Below, piece after piece: positions 46,200 through 58,388 of a stretch of DNA of 64,000 nt. Source of the stretch: Ctenosaura bakeri (taxonomy: Eukaryota > Chordata > Lepidosauria > Squamata > Iguanidae). How positions within the stretch are numbered: position 1 is the first letter of the stretch; each line of letters starts with the position of its first letter. The position numbers and the translations under genes were made by a program. The stretch spans positions 186,001 to 250,000 of the forward strand of contig CAOLHI010001815.1 of NCBI GenBank assembly GCA_948474755.1, read 5' to 3'. The notes beneath the pieces are model-generated. The model worked only from the letters and a program-made list of their open reading frames with translations, made no database searches and was not told the origin of the DNA.

Positions 46200-46650
46200 A
46201 GGATGTTACGACATTTGAGGCTTAGAAATAAGCATGGGGAGATAGATATGAGAGAGAAGTATAAAACTGTGCATGATGTGGTAAAAGTTGATAGGGAGAT
46301 CCACACCACCATTGCCCTCTCTTGCCAGGGTCATCCCATGAAGCTGACTAGTGATAAAAGGAACTTCTGTCACCCACAGTGCTTCATTAAAATAGTGGAA
46401 TCTCCAGTCACAAGAGGCAATGAGAGCCATTCACTAAGATTGACTTTTTATAGGGAGTTAGACAAATTCATGAAACTAAAGCTAATAATGGCTGCTCATT
46501 GCCATGGCTGTGTACCAAAGTTAGCATGCTTGTGAATACTGGACTCTGAGGGAACAGCATTGGCAAAGGGCTGCCATTCATGGGCTTCCTATAAACAACT
46601 GGTTAGCCCCTGTGGAAGGTTATGCGACTCTACTGGACTTTTGACTCAAA
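46200..46650 (+). mobile_element. CR1/L2-type LINE 3' region
   Basis: 'agtataaaactgtgcatgat', 'gtcatcccatgaagctga', 'gggagttagacaaattcatg' and 'gggcttcctataaacaactg' occur in the order of this sauropsid LINE 3' region. Open frames here are broken ORF2 remnants. Confidence 0.65.
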
Positions 46651-46659
46651 ACAGAATTT

Positions 46660-48360
46660 GTAAAAGTTTTCCCCCCGCAAGGGGTGGTTACAGCTCCAAG
46701 AATCTCTTAGTTGTTTCTTTCGTCCTTGGAAACTCAGCATGGACCAGCACTGGTCCCTGGACTACCATTTTGAGTAGCACTGTCTATACAGATCCTTCTT
46801 TCATACTACTTTGTATTTTGTAGACTTTGTCACTTTTCTTGCCTGGTAGTCTTTTTTTTTTTTAACCATCTTTGCTGGATGACTAAGCTTCTGGGCTCTT
46901 AAAGTTAGCACCTTTAACTGTGTGCTTTTTCACATGATGTTCAACTTCTAGGCTCATTTGAGGGAATGAGGCAAAATAAGGGTGGGGATTCATTTATATA
47001 ACTAAGGAGACAATTCATGTATGTGAAAGTGGCTGAAATTTGGTGGTGGGCTTACCAGTATGTGGCTGTCTCTTTCTCTGTTCCATTTGAAAACCAAGAT
47101 CTCCTTTTTTTTTCTGTAAAAGTACACTTTCCGTCATTAATTGCATTACCCTCTGTTTAATTTTGGAAGGAAAAAGTAATTCCCCCATTCCAGTATTTCC
47201 TAGATCAGCCTGCCTCAACCTGGCACCCTTCAAATGCACTCCCAGCCAACATGGCCATTTTTAGCCAGCAATCTTGTAAAAGAAAAGTATTTGGTAATTT
47301 TGCCTGTAGGCTATCAAAAAAAAAAGTGATCATCATGATGGAGGTGCTTCCAGATCAAGCTTTTGTCACGTAATTACCCTGCCTTGTCCAAAGAATTGAT
47401 TGTACAGAAGGCCTAGATGACAAACAGTGCCCGCCACTTGTTGCTCCCCCTCTTTTCTCTCTGTTTCTTCTGAATCTTTTTCCTTGCATGTGCACGCACA
47501 CACGCGCACACACACACCACATACAAAGAATCATTTGAGGAGGGAAAGATAGAATGGCTGCACATAGTCTCCAAACCATTGGGGGACCGGGAACCCCTCT
47601 GTCAGAACGCACTCAAGCTCTCTTTTCTGGACCTTTAGTCTTAGCGCAACACCCTGAATCCTTCACCTTTTGGAATACTGCAGGGTAAAGGTTAATCTTC
47701 ACATAACTGATGGCGTTTTAAAATTGACACAGGCACAAGCTACTGCAGTACCTTAAAATGTATAGAACACATCCTGCTGATCTATTTCAACACTGAAATA
47801 TCAAGTTAGGAACATAGCGCACTGGAAGATTGCCAAGGATTTGACAAATATATTCTGAATTGCACATCGGAGCATATTCTTTGACTCAAATGCCAAACAG
47901 TAGATTCCAATGCACAAGCTGAACAGCAGGAGTGGGCAACTTCTTACAGATGTCTTTGGACTACAACTCCCATCAGCTCTGCTTGGCATAGTCAGTGATA
48001 AGGGATAATGGGAGCTATAGTTCAACAACATATAGGGGGCCACAAGTTGCCTGTCCTAGCCATACAAGACCAATAGATGCCTGAGATTGGCAGGGAGAAG
48101 TAATTTAAAAGAAACAGACCCAGAAGGTCAATGGGCTCCTCACAGAGATGGTATGTGTGAGAAAATCCAGGTTGGTTATCAGGGTGAAGTTCTGTAAGAC
48201 AGAAGATATCCAAAAGATATCTGAACATATCAAAACTATAGAATGTCAGTCCCACATATCCACACACACAATCATAATACTGTAAGATTTGAGCAACCTA
48301 ATACTGAATTCTAAGCACTAGAGTCATGTGGAAACTAAGCCATAAGGACTTTAAAAGTTC
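46660..48360. other. upstream/intergenic stretch
   Basis: Contains 'actacaactcccatcagctc' with inverse 'tgggagctatagttcaacaa' (MITE remnant, 47930-48060), a shorter one near 47205-47280, and (CA)n at 47497-47516. No gene seen. Confidence 0.5.
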
Positions 48361-48362
48361 TT

Positions 48363-48393
<31 letters not shown>
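48363..48393. repeat. (GTT)n microsatellite
   Basis: About ten GTT units. Confidence 0.95.
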
Positions 48394-48395
<2 letters not shown>

Positions 48396-48399
48396 TGAC

Positions 48400-48719
48400 C
48401 CGGGCAGGGGAAGGCTTTCTCTCAGTCCCACCTCCATCCCAGACTCACTCAGGGGAGAGAGCCTTTTCAGTGGCTGCTCACACCCTGTGAAACACCCTTC
48501 TATGGGAGGTTAGGCTGGCCCCTTCCCTGCTTTTCTTTTGTAAGCAAGCAAAGACATTTCTTTTTACGCAGTCCTTTAATGAGTGAACTGGAGACCTTTT
48601 ACTTATTTATTAGCTGTTTTTACAAATTTATGGTAAGTTTTATAATCTTATATGTCTTTTAATGTTTTAATTGTTTATATGCTTTTAATGTTTTTTAAGC
48701 TTTTAAAGGTGGCATATAA

Positions 48720-48721
<2 letters not shown>
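48400..48721 (+). mobile_element. LINE 3' tail (L2/Tx1-like)
   Basis: 'gagagccttttcagtggctg' and 'ttctatgggaggttaggct' correspond to the 'RAFSV..LWN.LP' region in degraded form. The tail 'aggtggcatataaattcaat' runs directly into the CAAT microsatellite. Confidence 0.55.
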
Positions 48722-48764
<43 letters not shown>

Positions 48765-48780
48765 GTCAGTCAGTCAATCA
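48722..48780. repeat. (CAAT)n microsatellite
   Basis: About 15 tetranucleotide units, three of them cagt variants, grown from the LINE tail at 48721. Confidence 0.95.
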
Positions 48781-48784
48781 AGTA

Positions 48785-49320
48785 CTCTATTCTGCATTGG
48801 TTAGGCCTCATTTGGAATACTATGTCCAGTTCTGGGCACCTCAATTCAAGAAGGATGTTGACAACCTGGAACATGTCCAGAGAAGGGTGATCAAAATGGT
48901 GGAGGGTCTGGAAGCCATGCCCTATAAAGAACGCCTTAGGGAGCTGGGTATGTTTAGTCTGCAGAAGAGAAGATTAAGAGGGGACATGATAGCTGTGTTT
49001 AAATATTTGAAGGGATGTCATGTTGAGGAGGGAGCAGGCTTGTTCTCTACTGCTCCAGAGACTAGGACAAGGAGCAATGGATTCAAGCTGCAGGAAAGGA
49101 GATTCTACTTGAACCTTAGGAAGAACTTCCTGACAGTCAGAGCTGTCTGGCAGTGGAAGATGTTGCCTCGGAGTGTGTTTGAGTCTCCTTCTTGGGAAGT
49201 TTTCAAGCAGAGGCTGGATGGCTATCTGTTGGGAATGCTTTGATGGGTGTTCCTGCATAGCAGGGGGTTGGACTCGATGGCCACTGTGGTCTCTTCCAAC
49301 TATATGATTCTATGATTCTA
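48785..49320 (+). mobile_element. CR1 LINE 3' end with open ORF2 C-terminus
   Basis: A frame open for 149 codons (48797-49243) reads '[18 protein letters not shown]', '[16 protein letters not shown]', '[18 protein letters not shown]' and '[13 protein letters not shown]', the C-terminal part of CR1 reverse transcriptase. It ends with the CR1 3' signal 'tatgattctatgattcta'. This is the youngest-looking CR1 in the window and the template for recognising the others. Confidence 0.92.
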
Positions 49321-49329
49321 CTCCAGCTG

Positions 49330-50205
49330 AAGAACTGGTAAAGCAACCAGCCTGCCACCACGTCTTCTGAAAACTAAAACCCTTTCACCATCTTGGCTGT
49401 GAGATAAGATCCTCCTCACAAGGTCTGGGCATTTGGGGCCCAGTCACCTCTTTGGAAAATTTGTCTATATGTGATGTCTCAGAGATTCTCCAAGGGGAAT
49501 CCTCAGAATGAGGCACCAGCTGTGTAGATGATCTAGGGATGCCTACCGGCTGGTCTCCTACCATACCACTGGCTGCACAAGGACCGGCAAGGCTCTCTGA
49601 AACTCCCACTAGGAAAGCAATGTCCCTTTCTAACAGCAGGGGCAGAAGCATGCAATTGATGCTGCCTCATGACAGGGATAGACCTGCTGGACTGGCATGT
49701 TCTGGAGTTTCTAATTTTCCAAGGACAATCTGAATGCAGAAGGACAGAGGGGTCAGTCTCAGTGCTTCTCTAACAGGGAGGTTATTCCACATAGAATACA
49801 GAGAGCTGGAGTTGAGAAGCTACAGCCCTCCAGATTTTGAGGGGCTACAATTCCCTTCACTCCGACTGTCTGGCTAGAGCTAAGGTATTGTAACAACACA
49901 TGGAAGATGACAGGTTTGCCATCTCTGGGAGACTGGGAGAAGCAATCATTTTATTTCAGAAGAAATTTAATGCTGACTACTTTTTCTTTTGCATTCTCTC
50001 CTTTTCTTTATTATCTCAAAAGTGCATGGATTACATTGTACAAGGAGTTCACTTGCCATGCTTTCTTGAGGTATACTGCCTGGCTTAGTTGTCTGAGTCA
50101 TGTGGTCTGTTTCATTTAACTATTCCTCAAAGGCATCTCTGCTTCACACTGTAAATATCTGTGGTTGCCACCTTTCTTTCCTCTGCTAGGGAACCAATAC
50201 CTTTT
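49330..50205. other. intergenic stretch
   Basis: A MITE-type remnant at about 49815-49890; otherwise nothing recognised. Confidence 0.5.
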
Positions 50206-50209
50206 TGTT

Positions 50210-51470
50210 GATATTAATTGCTGTCAAGTTGGCTTTGACTTAATGGTGATCATGTGAATGAGAAACTTCCAAGAGCCCTGGACAGATCTTTCAAAGTCAG
50301 AGCTGAGGCTTCCTTGATTGAGTCAGTCCACCTGTGTTGCAGTTTTCCTCTTTTCCTACTGCCTTCCACTTTATCTAGCATTAAGGAGACATGTCATCCC
50401 ATGATATATCCAAAGTATGATAGCCTCTGTTTAGCTATTTTGGTTTTAGTGAGAGTTCAGGCTTCACTTGTTCTTGGAACCATTTATTTGTCTTTTTGCC
50501 ACTCCAGGGCATGCATGGACTTCTCCTCCAGCATCACAGCTCAGATTCTCTTCCAGTCAGCTTTCTTCAGCTTTTACAGCCATACATAGACATCTGCAAT
50601 GCTATGCATGAATGCTTCTGACTTTGGTCTTTAATTTTTACACTTGAGGATCTTGTCTATAACTGCCCTTCCAAGCCCAAGTCCCCTTCTGATTGCCTGA
50701 CTACAGTCTCCATTTTGGTTCATGTTTGAGCCAAAGTATAGAAAATCTTTATTATTGTGGTCATTATTTTTGTTTTCATAATATCCCACCCTGCTTTGGT
50801 ACTTCATTAGCTTTGACCAATATTTGTTCCAAGTCTTTTCTATTTTCTCCAAGTAATATGATGCCTCTGCATCATAAATGGCGTATCTTAAAATGTTTAT
50901 GCTTCCCCCCACCCCAATTGTCACACTTCTTTCCTCTGAGTCTAATCCTGCTTTTGGTTATGATATGTTCTGCGTATGAATTAAACAGGTATGATGGTAA
51001 ATTCAGCCTTTTCCCACCCACTTGACAATGGCAAACCATTCTGTTCCTCCATTTGTCCTCTTGACAATGGTCTCTTGTCCAGGATATAGGTTATAGCAAT
51101 AGCAGTTACTTTTCTATACTGCTTATCAGTGCAAAGCACTCCCTAAACAGTTTACTATGTGTTTAGCCAATTGCCTCCAACAAGCTGGGTACTCATTTTA
51201 CCAACCTACGGCAGGATGGAAGACTGAGTCAACTGGGAGCCTGGCAGGATCGAACTCACAACGTTGTGGCTGCAGTACCGGCGTTTAACCAAGGCTCTAC
51301 CAGGACTCCTAGGTTAGACATGAAAACAATAGAATGTTGTGGCATATCATATCTTTTAGAATGATCCATAGTTTTTCATGATCTGCACAATCGTAGTATT
51401 TGCTATAATCTATAAGGCACAGACTGATATTCTTTTGAAATTATTTAGTGCTTACATGTGTTTAATGACA
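50210..51470 (-). mobile_element. BovB/RTE-type LINE with reverse-transcriptase remnants
   Basis: Minus-strand reading from 51470: 'SLCLIDYSKYYDCADHEKLW' (palm motif A, usually KAFD.VDH), then 'GQETIVKRTNGGTEWF', then 'GGSINILRYAIYDAEASYYL' (motif C, YADD destroyed), 'GDCSQAIRRGLGLGRA' and 'DKILKC'. The 3' end is near 50215 ('gacttgacagcaattaat'-like). Several frame breaks; not functional. Interrupted by the SINE at 51094-51309. Confidence 0.8.
51094..51309 (-). mobile_element. tRNA-derived SINE inserted in the BovB LINE
   Basis: Antisense head 'aggagtcctggtagagcc', B box 'gtgagttcgatcctg', body 'ggtaaaatgagtacccagct', end 'aagtaactgctattgctat'. Flanked by the direct repeat taggtta (51087-51093 and 51310-51316). 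Confidence 0.85.
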
Positions 51471-51479
51471 CAAGAGGCA

Positions 51480-52430
51480 TGAAATTCAATGGGTAAAGTT
51501 TCACATTGCTGCATGTTTATACTAAGAAAAACTTTGGGCTACTATAAAATACAACAAAATCCAAAACCTGCAAGCAGCAGTACCTTTATTGGGTCAACTT
51601 CAGAGCATAAAATACTGTGGGTTTCTGTGGTATTGATAACCAGAGCCCATTGGACCACATTGTTACGTTCTGCATAAAGAGTGTGGAATACTAGTCAACA
51701 AGTTGTTGACTAGCCCCAGCTCCAAACTCTGAAGTAGGAAATAAGGACAATATCCAGCAGTGCAATAGCCTTGAGGTGTGGCTCCATCAAATTTTATTGT
51801 CATCTGCATGAATTTTTGAGTGGGCCATACCTATGATTATCCTGAGATTAGAGCCATGTTCATTTTGAAAGTGCTCTTATTTCTGAATAACTGGGGCTAC
51901 AGAGGCGTATAGTTCAGCAGCCTTGACAACAGCATGCCAGGCGTAGGCAAGATCGTTTATTTATTAAACAGCAAAATGGAGAGCTGGTGAAAACTAAATA
52001 TAGTTTTTTTCCCCTTTCAGTACCATTCACCAGAACAGAAATTTCCCAGGACAAGGATTTTTAAAAAGAGAAACTCAACTAAAGCTGTGCAATAATGAGC
52101 AGTTGGTTTGCATTTGACAATCAGTTATTCAGAATCTTTGAAATAGAAACAATGGATCAAAATGCCTTTTGCTTCATTATTCACCATAGGTTCTTGCCTA
52201 AGTTGACAAGCTACCTGGTGGCTTGCCTAAAGAAACTAAATATACATCATATACCATCACAGCAGCTTAACACAATGGCTTTCAACACTGTGGGTAACAA
52301 AGCCACAGCTGGTATGTGCTGTGGAAACTCACTGATGCTGTAGTGTACAGATTCCGCACAGATGCAGAGCTGGCTTAGAGGAACTTCGGTTTGCAGGCAC
52401 TTTTCTCATCGGCCTGCCAGATTTTTGAAG
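51480..52430. other. intergenic stretch, nothing recognised
   Basis: AT-rich, no exon, RNA or clear repeat. Confidence 0.5.
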
Positions 52431-52435
52431 ATATA

Positions 52436-52615
52436 GGCCATTTCTGCACTACACTCTTATAGAGCGTTTATTCCACTTTCAACATCCTATGGAATCCTGG
52501 GGTTTGCTGTTTAGGGAGGGGCTGGCTGGCCTCTCCCTAAACTGCAAACCCCAGGATTCCATAAGATGTTGAAAGTGGAATAATCACGCTATAAGAGTGT
52601 AGTGCAGAAATAGCC
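52436..52615. mobile_element. palindromic MITE (copy 4 of 5)
   Basis: 'ggccatttctgcactacact' / 'agtgtagtgcagaaatagcc' and 'attccactttcaacatccta' with its inverse. Centre 'ggggctggctggcctctccc'. Confidence 0.9.
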
Positions 52616-52619
52616 ATAG

Positions 52620-53605
52620 AATGTTGCATAAAGTTCATTGTTATTGGTAGAGATTTTACCATACAGCCCCACACTTTGATATGGCTTAATTGGTGAAATA
52701 TGATTTAATTGGCAAAATATGTTAATTGGCTTTGATATAAAATGTGCCCTGCTATGGCTGGACAAGAGGAAAAGACAGGCCAAACACGTCTGCTGTGAAT
52801 TAGGTCAGAAACACCCTCCAGGCATAGCCAGGTCATAGTCAGGAAATCACCAGGAAACTCCAGAAATAATAGGCTTGCAGCTGGTCTTAATGTCTCTGGC
52901 TTTTGGGACAATAGCGACTAGAAGACTCCCACCAAACCACTGATTGTCTGGTCTCTTTTTCCTCTGACTAAGCAATCCTTCCTTCACTCTAAAACCTGTC
53001 CAGCAAGCACAGAGCTATCAGGCAACTATTATCCCTTTTGTCACCTAACGCTAAACCACATCAATTCCTTCCAGACCCCATTGTCCACTCTGGAAACTTC
53101 ATTGTTTACTCGACCAGAGAGCCATTTACACCCTTGCCCTCCAGACAGAAACTGTGTATAAAAACCCATGGTTTTAGCCAGCTAGCTCCCAGTATGGCGA
53201 TTGCTGGTAGCCACTCTGTCTCTTTGATTCCCAATTGTCTACTGTCCTTAGACACAAGTCTAAGCCACACTGCTATTTCTTCACTACTTTTCCAGATTGG
53301 TAAATATCATTCACAATACCCTGAAATCTTGCCATCTTAAACTTTCCTCCCTTTTCCTCCAGTCAGCCTTGTGTGATTGCATGATTGTTTGGATCTTGTG
53401 TGTGTGATTAATTCCCCCAATGAAACACAATTTTAGCTTACTTTTGGATCTCTGACTGGTTCTTCCCTGCATAGACCCCGTAAACATGGGTGTCAAATAT
53501 CTTGTTAGGTTACCTCTTTCTCGCAGTCCTCCTAATATTGAGTTAATAATTGCCCATCTTTTACATGGAGGTACTGGCATCATGGATGGACCCCTATGTC
53601 ACTCA
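52620..53605. other. intergenic stretch, nothing recognised
   Basis: No gene or clear repeat. Frame 53038-53340 (plus) has no known domain. Confidence 0.5.
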
Positions 53606-53611
53606 TGTTTT

Positions 53612-54055
53612 GGGGTAACAAGGATATTGACAAAAGGAGGGTGATAAAGATGATCAAAGGTCATCTTCAAGGAAACAAGCCCTTCAAGGAATGACTTAGA
53701 GGGTTAGGTATGATTAACCTGGAGAAGAAAAGACTGAGAAATGAAATGTTAGTCACTTGTAAATATCTGATGGAATTCTATGTAGACAAAGGAGCAAGAT
53801 TGCTTTCTCTGGCTCCAGAGACCAGAACATGAACCAGTGGATTCAAATTACAAGAAAAAAGATTCCACCTAAGCATTAGGAGGAACTTATAAGTACTGTT
53901 TGATACTGGAATAGGTTGCTTCAGAGATTGACTGGTTCTCCTTCTTTGGAGGTCTTTAAACAGAGTTTGAATGGCCATGTTTCAGGAGTGCTTTTAGCTG
54001 TATATTTCTGCATGGCACGATGGCCCTTAAGGTTCCTTCAAATGCTGTGATTCTA
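53612..54055 (+). mobile_element. CR1 LINE 3' fragment
   Basis: 'aaaggagggtgataaagatg', 'ggttaggtatgattaacctg', 'gaggtctttaaacagagttt' and 'ccttcaaatgctgtgattct' follow the CR1 order of the 48.8-kb copy, with more decay. Confidence 0.8.
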
Positions 54056-54141
54056 GGTTTTGCTTCCATTGCAGTGACAGTGCTCCCATTAAATATCTGG
54101 CCTTACTCCATAGTTGTTGAACACAAGGTCGACAAATCTTA

Positions 54142-54343
54142 GGCCATTTCTGCCCTACACTGTTATAGTGCTCTTATTACACTTACAACAACCTATGGAA
54201 TCCTGGGGTTTGCAGTTTAGGGAGGGGCCTTTAGAATTCTCAGCCAGGGAGCTCTTGGGCCTCAGTAAACTACAAACCCCAGAATTCCACAGGATGTTGA
54301 AAGTGGAACAATAGCACTATAACAGTGCAGGGCAGAAATGGCC
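54142..54343. mobile_element. palindromic MITE (copy 5 of 5)
   Basis: Ends 'ggccatttctgccctacact' / 'cagtgcagggcagaaatggc'. Inner arms are mirrored around 'ttctcagccagggagctctt', the same centre type as copy 1. Confidence 0.88.
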
Positions 54344-54887
54344 ATAAAACTGATGTAGATGAGGATGCATGGAAAAATGTATTTGCAAAACTTGACTCCT
54401 AACTGTTCTAATCCTGGGGAGGAGTGGACAGCCTATGGGCCTCATGCAACTACCCATTCATCCAAGAAACCACAGTCTTGTTGAATGGGATGACATATTG
54501 AAATAGGTTGATAAAACAAATTTTACATTGCCTTTTTTTGCTTAAGTAAGGTGCAAGGAGAACCAGTGACCCAGAAATGTTTTTGCCCTGTTCTGCTGCA
54601 AGGGAGGTTATGGAGATATGTTTATGTGGCCTGACCCTTATCACATCCCTGATGACCTAACCCGCCTCCCTTGTATCCACATCTTCTTTGTATTGAGACC
54701 AAAGTCTAGAAAGGTGAAGCTGGTTTAAATGTGGAAACTCCTTTGTTGAAGTAGAATCTTGCAAGAGGGAGAAATTTGTGCACCTACACTGGAGGTATTA
54801 CACTGTGGGAGCAGCAGATCAATTAGAGATAACTTTAGTGCTTAACCTGCTTGCTGTCAACTTGACTTATGGCAAACCTGTGAATAC

Positions 54888-55245
54888 CTTCCAATGTTTC
54901 ACAGATGAAAACAGGACATATGTGGCTGAGTGATGTCAGAATGTGGTCAAGAGGGCAAGAATTATTAATGAGGAAGAAGACGCTGCAGCAGTTTTCTTTC
55001 TCCTCAGCCTTCTGCGAAGGGCAAAATTTACCTCCCTCCTCTCCTCTGCCCCGTTGAGTTAATTGAGTGTGAACTACTTTTGCAAGTTGAACTCAGTTTG
55101 CAGCAGCTGAAGTAAGCTGAAGACGAAGGGGGAAAGTGGGAGAAGGAAAGAGAAATGGGGACATTTTAAAAGCATTCAAAAAAGTGGGATGGCAGAGGAT
55201 TCATTGGAACTGTTCCTGCCAAATTGGGACAGTTGGAGCAGATGT
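54888..55245 (+). repeat. dispersed repeat of unknown family (copy 2 of 2)
   Basis: See 32028-32405: the blocks 'gtttcacagatgaaaacagg', 'gaactacttttgcaagttga', 'ggggacattttaaaagcatt' and 'aattgggacagttgg' align in order. Same relative orientation in both copies. Confidence 0.7.
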
Positions 55246-55249
55246 GAGA

Positions 55250-55805
55250 GTCCTCCCAAAGGTACTGTTATTTGCTGCTGTTACAAACTGTTTACGCTTA
55301 CGAATGGTATGAAAAATCTAGGAAAATAGTGCAGACATATGCAACGCAAACAAAAGAACAGCACGATGCATCTCAGGTTGCCTTCTGGGTCTAACAAAAC
55401 CTTGAATAAACTCTTGAGATTATGAAGCCACCTACATCAGCTAGTGTCTGAGATACCACTGAATCACCATATTGTAACAGTGTTGTAAAATGCCTTACAG
55501 CAAAGAGTTATAAACCAACCAGACTTGCTGGAGATAATTCTTGCCAGTTATTTTTAACTCCTGTGTTGTTTTATGTGGTGTTAAAAGAAAAACTATTTTA
55601 ATTTCTGCTGTTTCACCTGCTGAGTCTCTTGCTTTATAGGAATTATGTAAACCACTCCAGAAATACAGTGTATTTTAAACCAGAATATAACATAGCAAAT
55701 GATAGAATACATTTAACTTTAACAAAATATAGTGTGCATGTGTATAGGGATTACTAGTACTTGCGATGCTTCAGCACACATTCTTAGATACATTCTTAGA
55801 TAAAT
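55250..55805. other. intergenic stretch, nothing recognised
   Basis: AT-rich; no feature seen. Confidence 0.5.
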
Positions 55806-55810
55806 ACATA

Positions 55811-56228
55811 GGCCCTTTCCTTTCTACCCTCCCAACCTGCCATAGGAATAGGAGATGGACGGGACTGTGATGATGCCTATGCAGAATGTTATCACAGTCC
55901 TATCCTCCTCCTGTCCCCAGGCAGGGCAATTGCAATGTAAATCATTGACTGCTTTTCTCTGTCAATGACCAGTGATCGTGACGCCATCCAGCTGTGCACC
56001 CACACTTACCTTATCTGTGGAGGTGCTGGAAGAGCAATGGCTGTGCTTCCTGCCCCAGTGCAGTCTGGGAGAGTATCTGGTTGCGCTGTGACAGGGAGAG
56101 ATGGGGCTATCATGCTTCCTTCTGCAGTGAGCAAGCTGGTGTGGTAGGGAGTGTTGACCTCCATGCTCTCATCCCAGCAAAGCTGCTGTTGGGACAACCC
56201 TGGACCCGGGTAAGCTGCAGAAAAGGCC
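55811..56228. mobile_element. GC-rich hAT-like MITE (copy 2 of 3)
   Basis: Ends 'ggccctttc' and 'gaaaaggcc'. Interior shares 'cttcctgccccagtgcagtc' with copy 3 ('cttcctgccccagcgcagcc'). More C-to-T decay at CG sites than copy 3. Overlapping open frames are not genes. Confidence 0.65.
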
Positions 56229-56229
56229 A

Positions 56230-57170
56230 TAGATACATTCTTCACCAGTCTACACACTCCTTGGCTGTGACATCAGATCACTGTTCTGCCAATAGGTATG
56301 ACCTCATTATAGCTGTGCCCATGAACACGTGACTTTCCTCACATGGATGATTGATACCCATTCGCTTGCACTGGAGAAAGTAAAGGGTGCATCCGGAAGT
56401 AGCACCAGTGTGGAACTGAACCTGCTCCTCAACTCTGGTGACCTAGTTAAGATGAACCAAACCTACTGCATGGCCATTATTTTTCAGTTTACTCCTTGGT
56501 CACAGTAGTGGGATTAGGGTTGAGAGGTAGGGCATGTGGACAATAGGGCTTGTAATCTTAATCCGAGTTCCTTCCTGAGATCCCGCTGGGTTAAAACATC
56601 TTGAGAGCTCTACTATACCAATTGCCTTTTAGTTGGTCTACCTGAATGCAGCACAGAATACAGAAATAGTTAACAAATTCCACCGTGGACATCATATAGT
56701 ACATGCCTTGTGATAAAATTTCTACCTAATGGATTAGCCTGATGAGTCTATAGGACAAAAAACTGGTGGGCATGAAGCAGAGGAACTCATCAGAAACAAG
56801 CCTCTTCTGGTGAATGAACCTGGGCTTGTTTTGAAAAGGGAGAAGGTGTCTGCAATGAATTACCTCAGAGCAAGGCGAGTGGCATTCAGAGCACATGAGT
56901 CAGTGGCAGCCACCCTGTTCCTTGAAGCATCAGAAATGAAAAGGGGGATGCTCCTGTCATCAGAACACAAAGATGCCCTAGTGAGCCGGGCTGGAAAATG
57001 ACCCTTTGAACACCTGGGGGGCACGATAAGCTGCCCTGCTTTTCCTCTTTGTTCTCCTTTGATGGAGCAGTGCTCCCACTGAATATTGATTCATGCCACT
57101 GAGCAGCAAGAATTAGCAGATCTCTCCTTTGGCTCTGATAGGAGATGGGAAGCCTGGGTTATTCTAGCTC
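56230..57170. other. intergenic stretch, nothing recognised
   Basis: No exon or clear repeat seen. Confidence 0.5.
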
Positions 57171-57173
57171 TCA

Positions 57174-57599
57174 GGCCCTTTCTGCACAGCATTTGCCACG
57201 CAAAAGGGCCCCTCAAGCGTTATGCAATTGTGAGGAGCGATCTGCACGACGCACACTCACAATCACGTGACGCTCCAGGGTAGGGCAGGCGCCGCTCGTG
57301 CACTTTTTCATTCTTAGCTTTCAGCTGAAAATGGTGCTTGAGCACGCATTGCTCCAGGGCCCCGCACACACTTGCCGTGCGCACGGAGCCTCCGGAGCCG
57401 CGACGGTCGCGCTTCCTGCCCCAGCGCAGCCTGGGAAACTCCCAGGCTGTGCTGCAGAAGGAAGAGGTGGGGCTCTCGCGCTGCCTGCTTGGGAGCAGGC
57501 AGCTCATGCGGAGCTGAAGCAGTGGGGATGCAAGAACCTCTTGCTGGAGGCTGCTCGTGCAATCCCAGTGCCGAAAAAAGGTAAGGTGTGGAAAGGTCC
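57174..57599. mobile_element. GC-rich hAT-like MITE (copy 3 of 3)
   Basis: Ends 'ggccctttctgcacag' and 'aaggtgtggaaaggtcc'. CG-dense interior (for example 'ccgtgcgcacggagcctccg') that imitates a small CpG island. Frame 57298-57648 (plus) is spurious. Confidence 0.7.
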
Positions 57600-57604
57600 T
57601 CAGA

Positions 57605-58325
57605 GTGCATTGTTACATCTGTGCTTGTACTCCCACCAACTTATCTGATATACAGCGATGAAGGAGCAACTGAAGTAAGCAAAAATGCTTTACTGATTCA
57701 CATCATAGCAGGAGCCAAACTAGGAATTCTCCCACAAGGAGAATTCAAGAAGACAAGGAATATTAACAGCTTAAAAAAAAAACTTAGCCCAATTGATTAT
57801 TTAAGAGTCCAAAATTAACCAAGTACCAACCAATAAAGATATGCCACTATTAACACCTTTAACAATTGTTAGCAATTTCAATCTACATTTAGTAAATGTA
57901 TCTGTGCATTTTCTGAATGAGGCAACCACTGGAAGCAGCTTTACAAGTGCTGCTACCCTTAGCACCCTGCCATTACCCTGTATAGCAGAGTCCCTGTTGT
58001 GGAAACAGTGTCCCCCATTGCATGGGGATCTCTGTTCCACAGGCAGGAGCACGTTCCCAGTTTAGCTGAAGAGCCTCCCTTCACCAAGATGTTCTGGGCA
58101 TCTACTGCAACTGATTCCATGGTGTGGCTGGGAATCCAGTTTCAAGAACAGAAAGAGAGATGAGACCGTGAAAGGGATGAGATTTACCTCCACACAGAAC
58201 ATGGAAGTCATTAGTCTTGAGTAATTAATTATTTACCTGTACGTGATTAGTTTGTGTGGTGGGGATTTGAGAATGACAAGAGAGCAACCAAGTAGCATTT
58301 CAAAAGTTAATATAACAAGTAAAAC
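57605..58325. other. intergenic stretch, nothing recognised
   Basis: No exon or clear repeat seen. Confidence 0.5.
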
Positions 58326-58335
58326 TTAAACTTCT

Positions 58336-58361
58336 CCTTCCTTCTTTCCTTCCTTCCTTGA
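58336..58361. repeat. (CTTC)n microsatellite
   Basis: Short run of cttc/ctt units. Confidence 0.8.
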
Positions 58362-58388
58362 TAATATTTCTGTACTGCCTCCCAGCTC

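Noticed and set aside
48722..48780. CRISPR-like regular repeat
   Set aside because: Plain tetranucleotide microsatellite without spacers; the genome is vertebrate.
57298..57648. 116-codon Ala-rich open frame, possible exon
   Set aside because: Inside another GC-rich MITE; the similar element at 55.8 kb shares the sequence with a broken frame.
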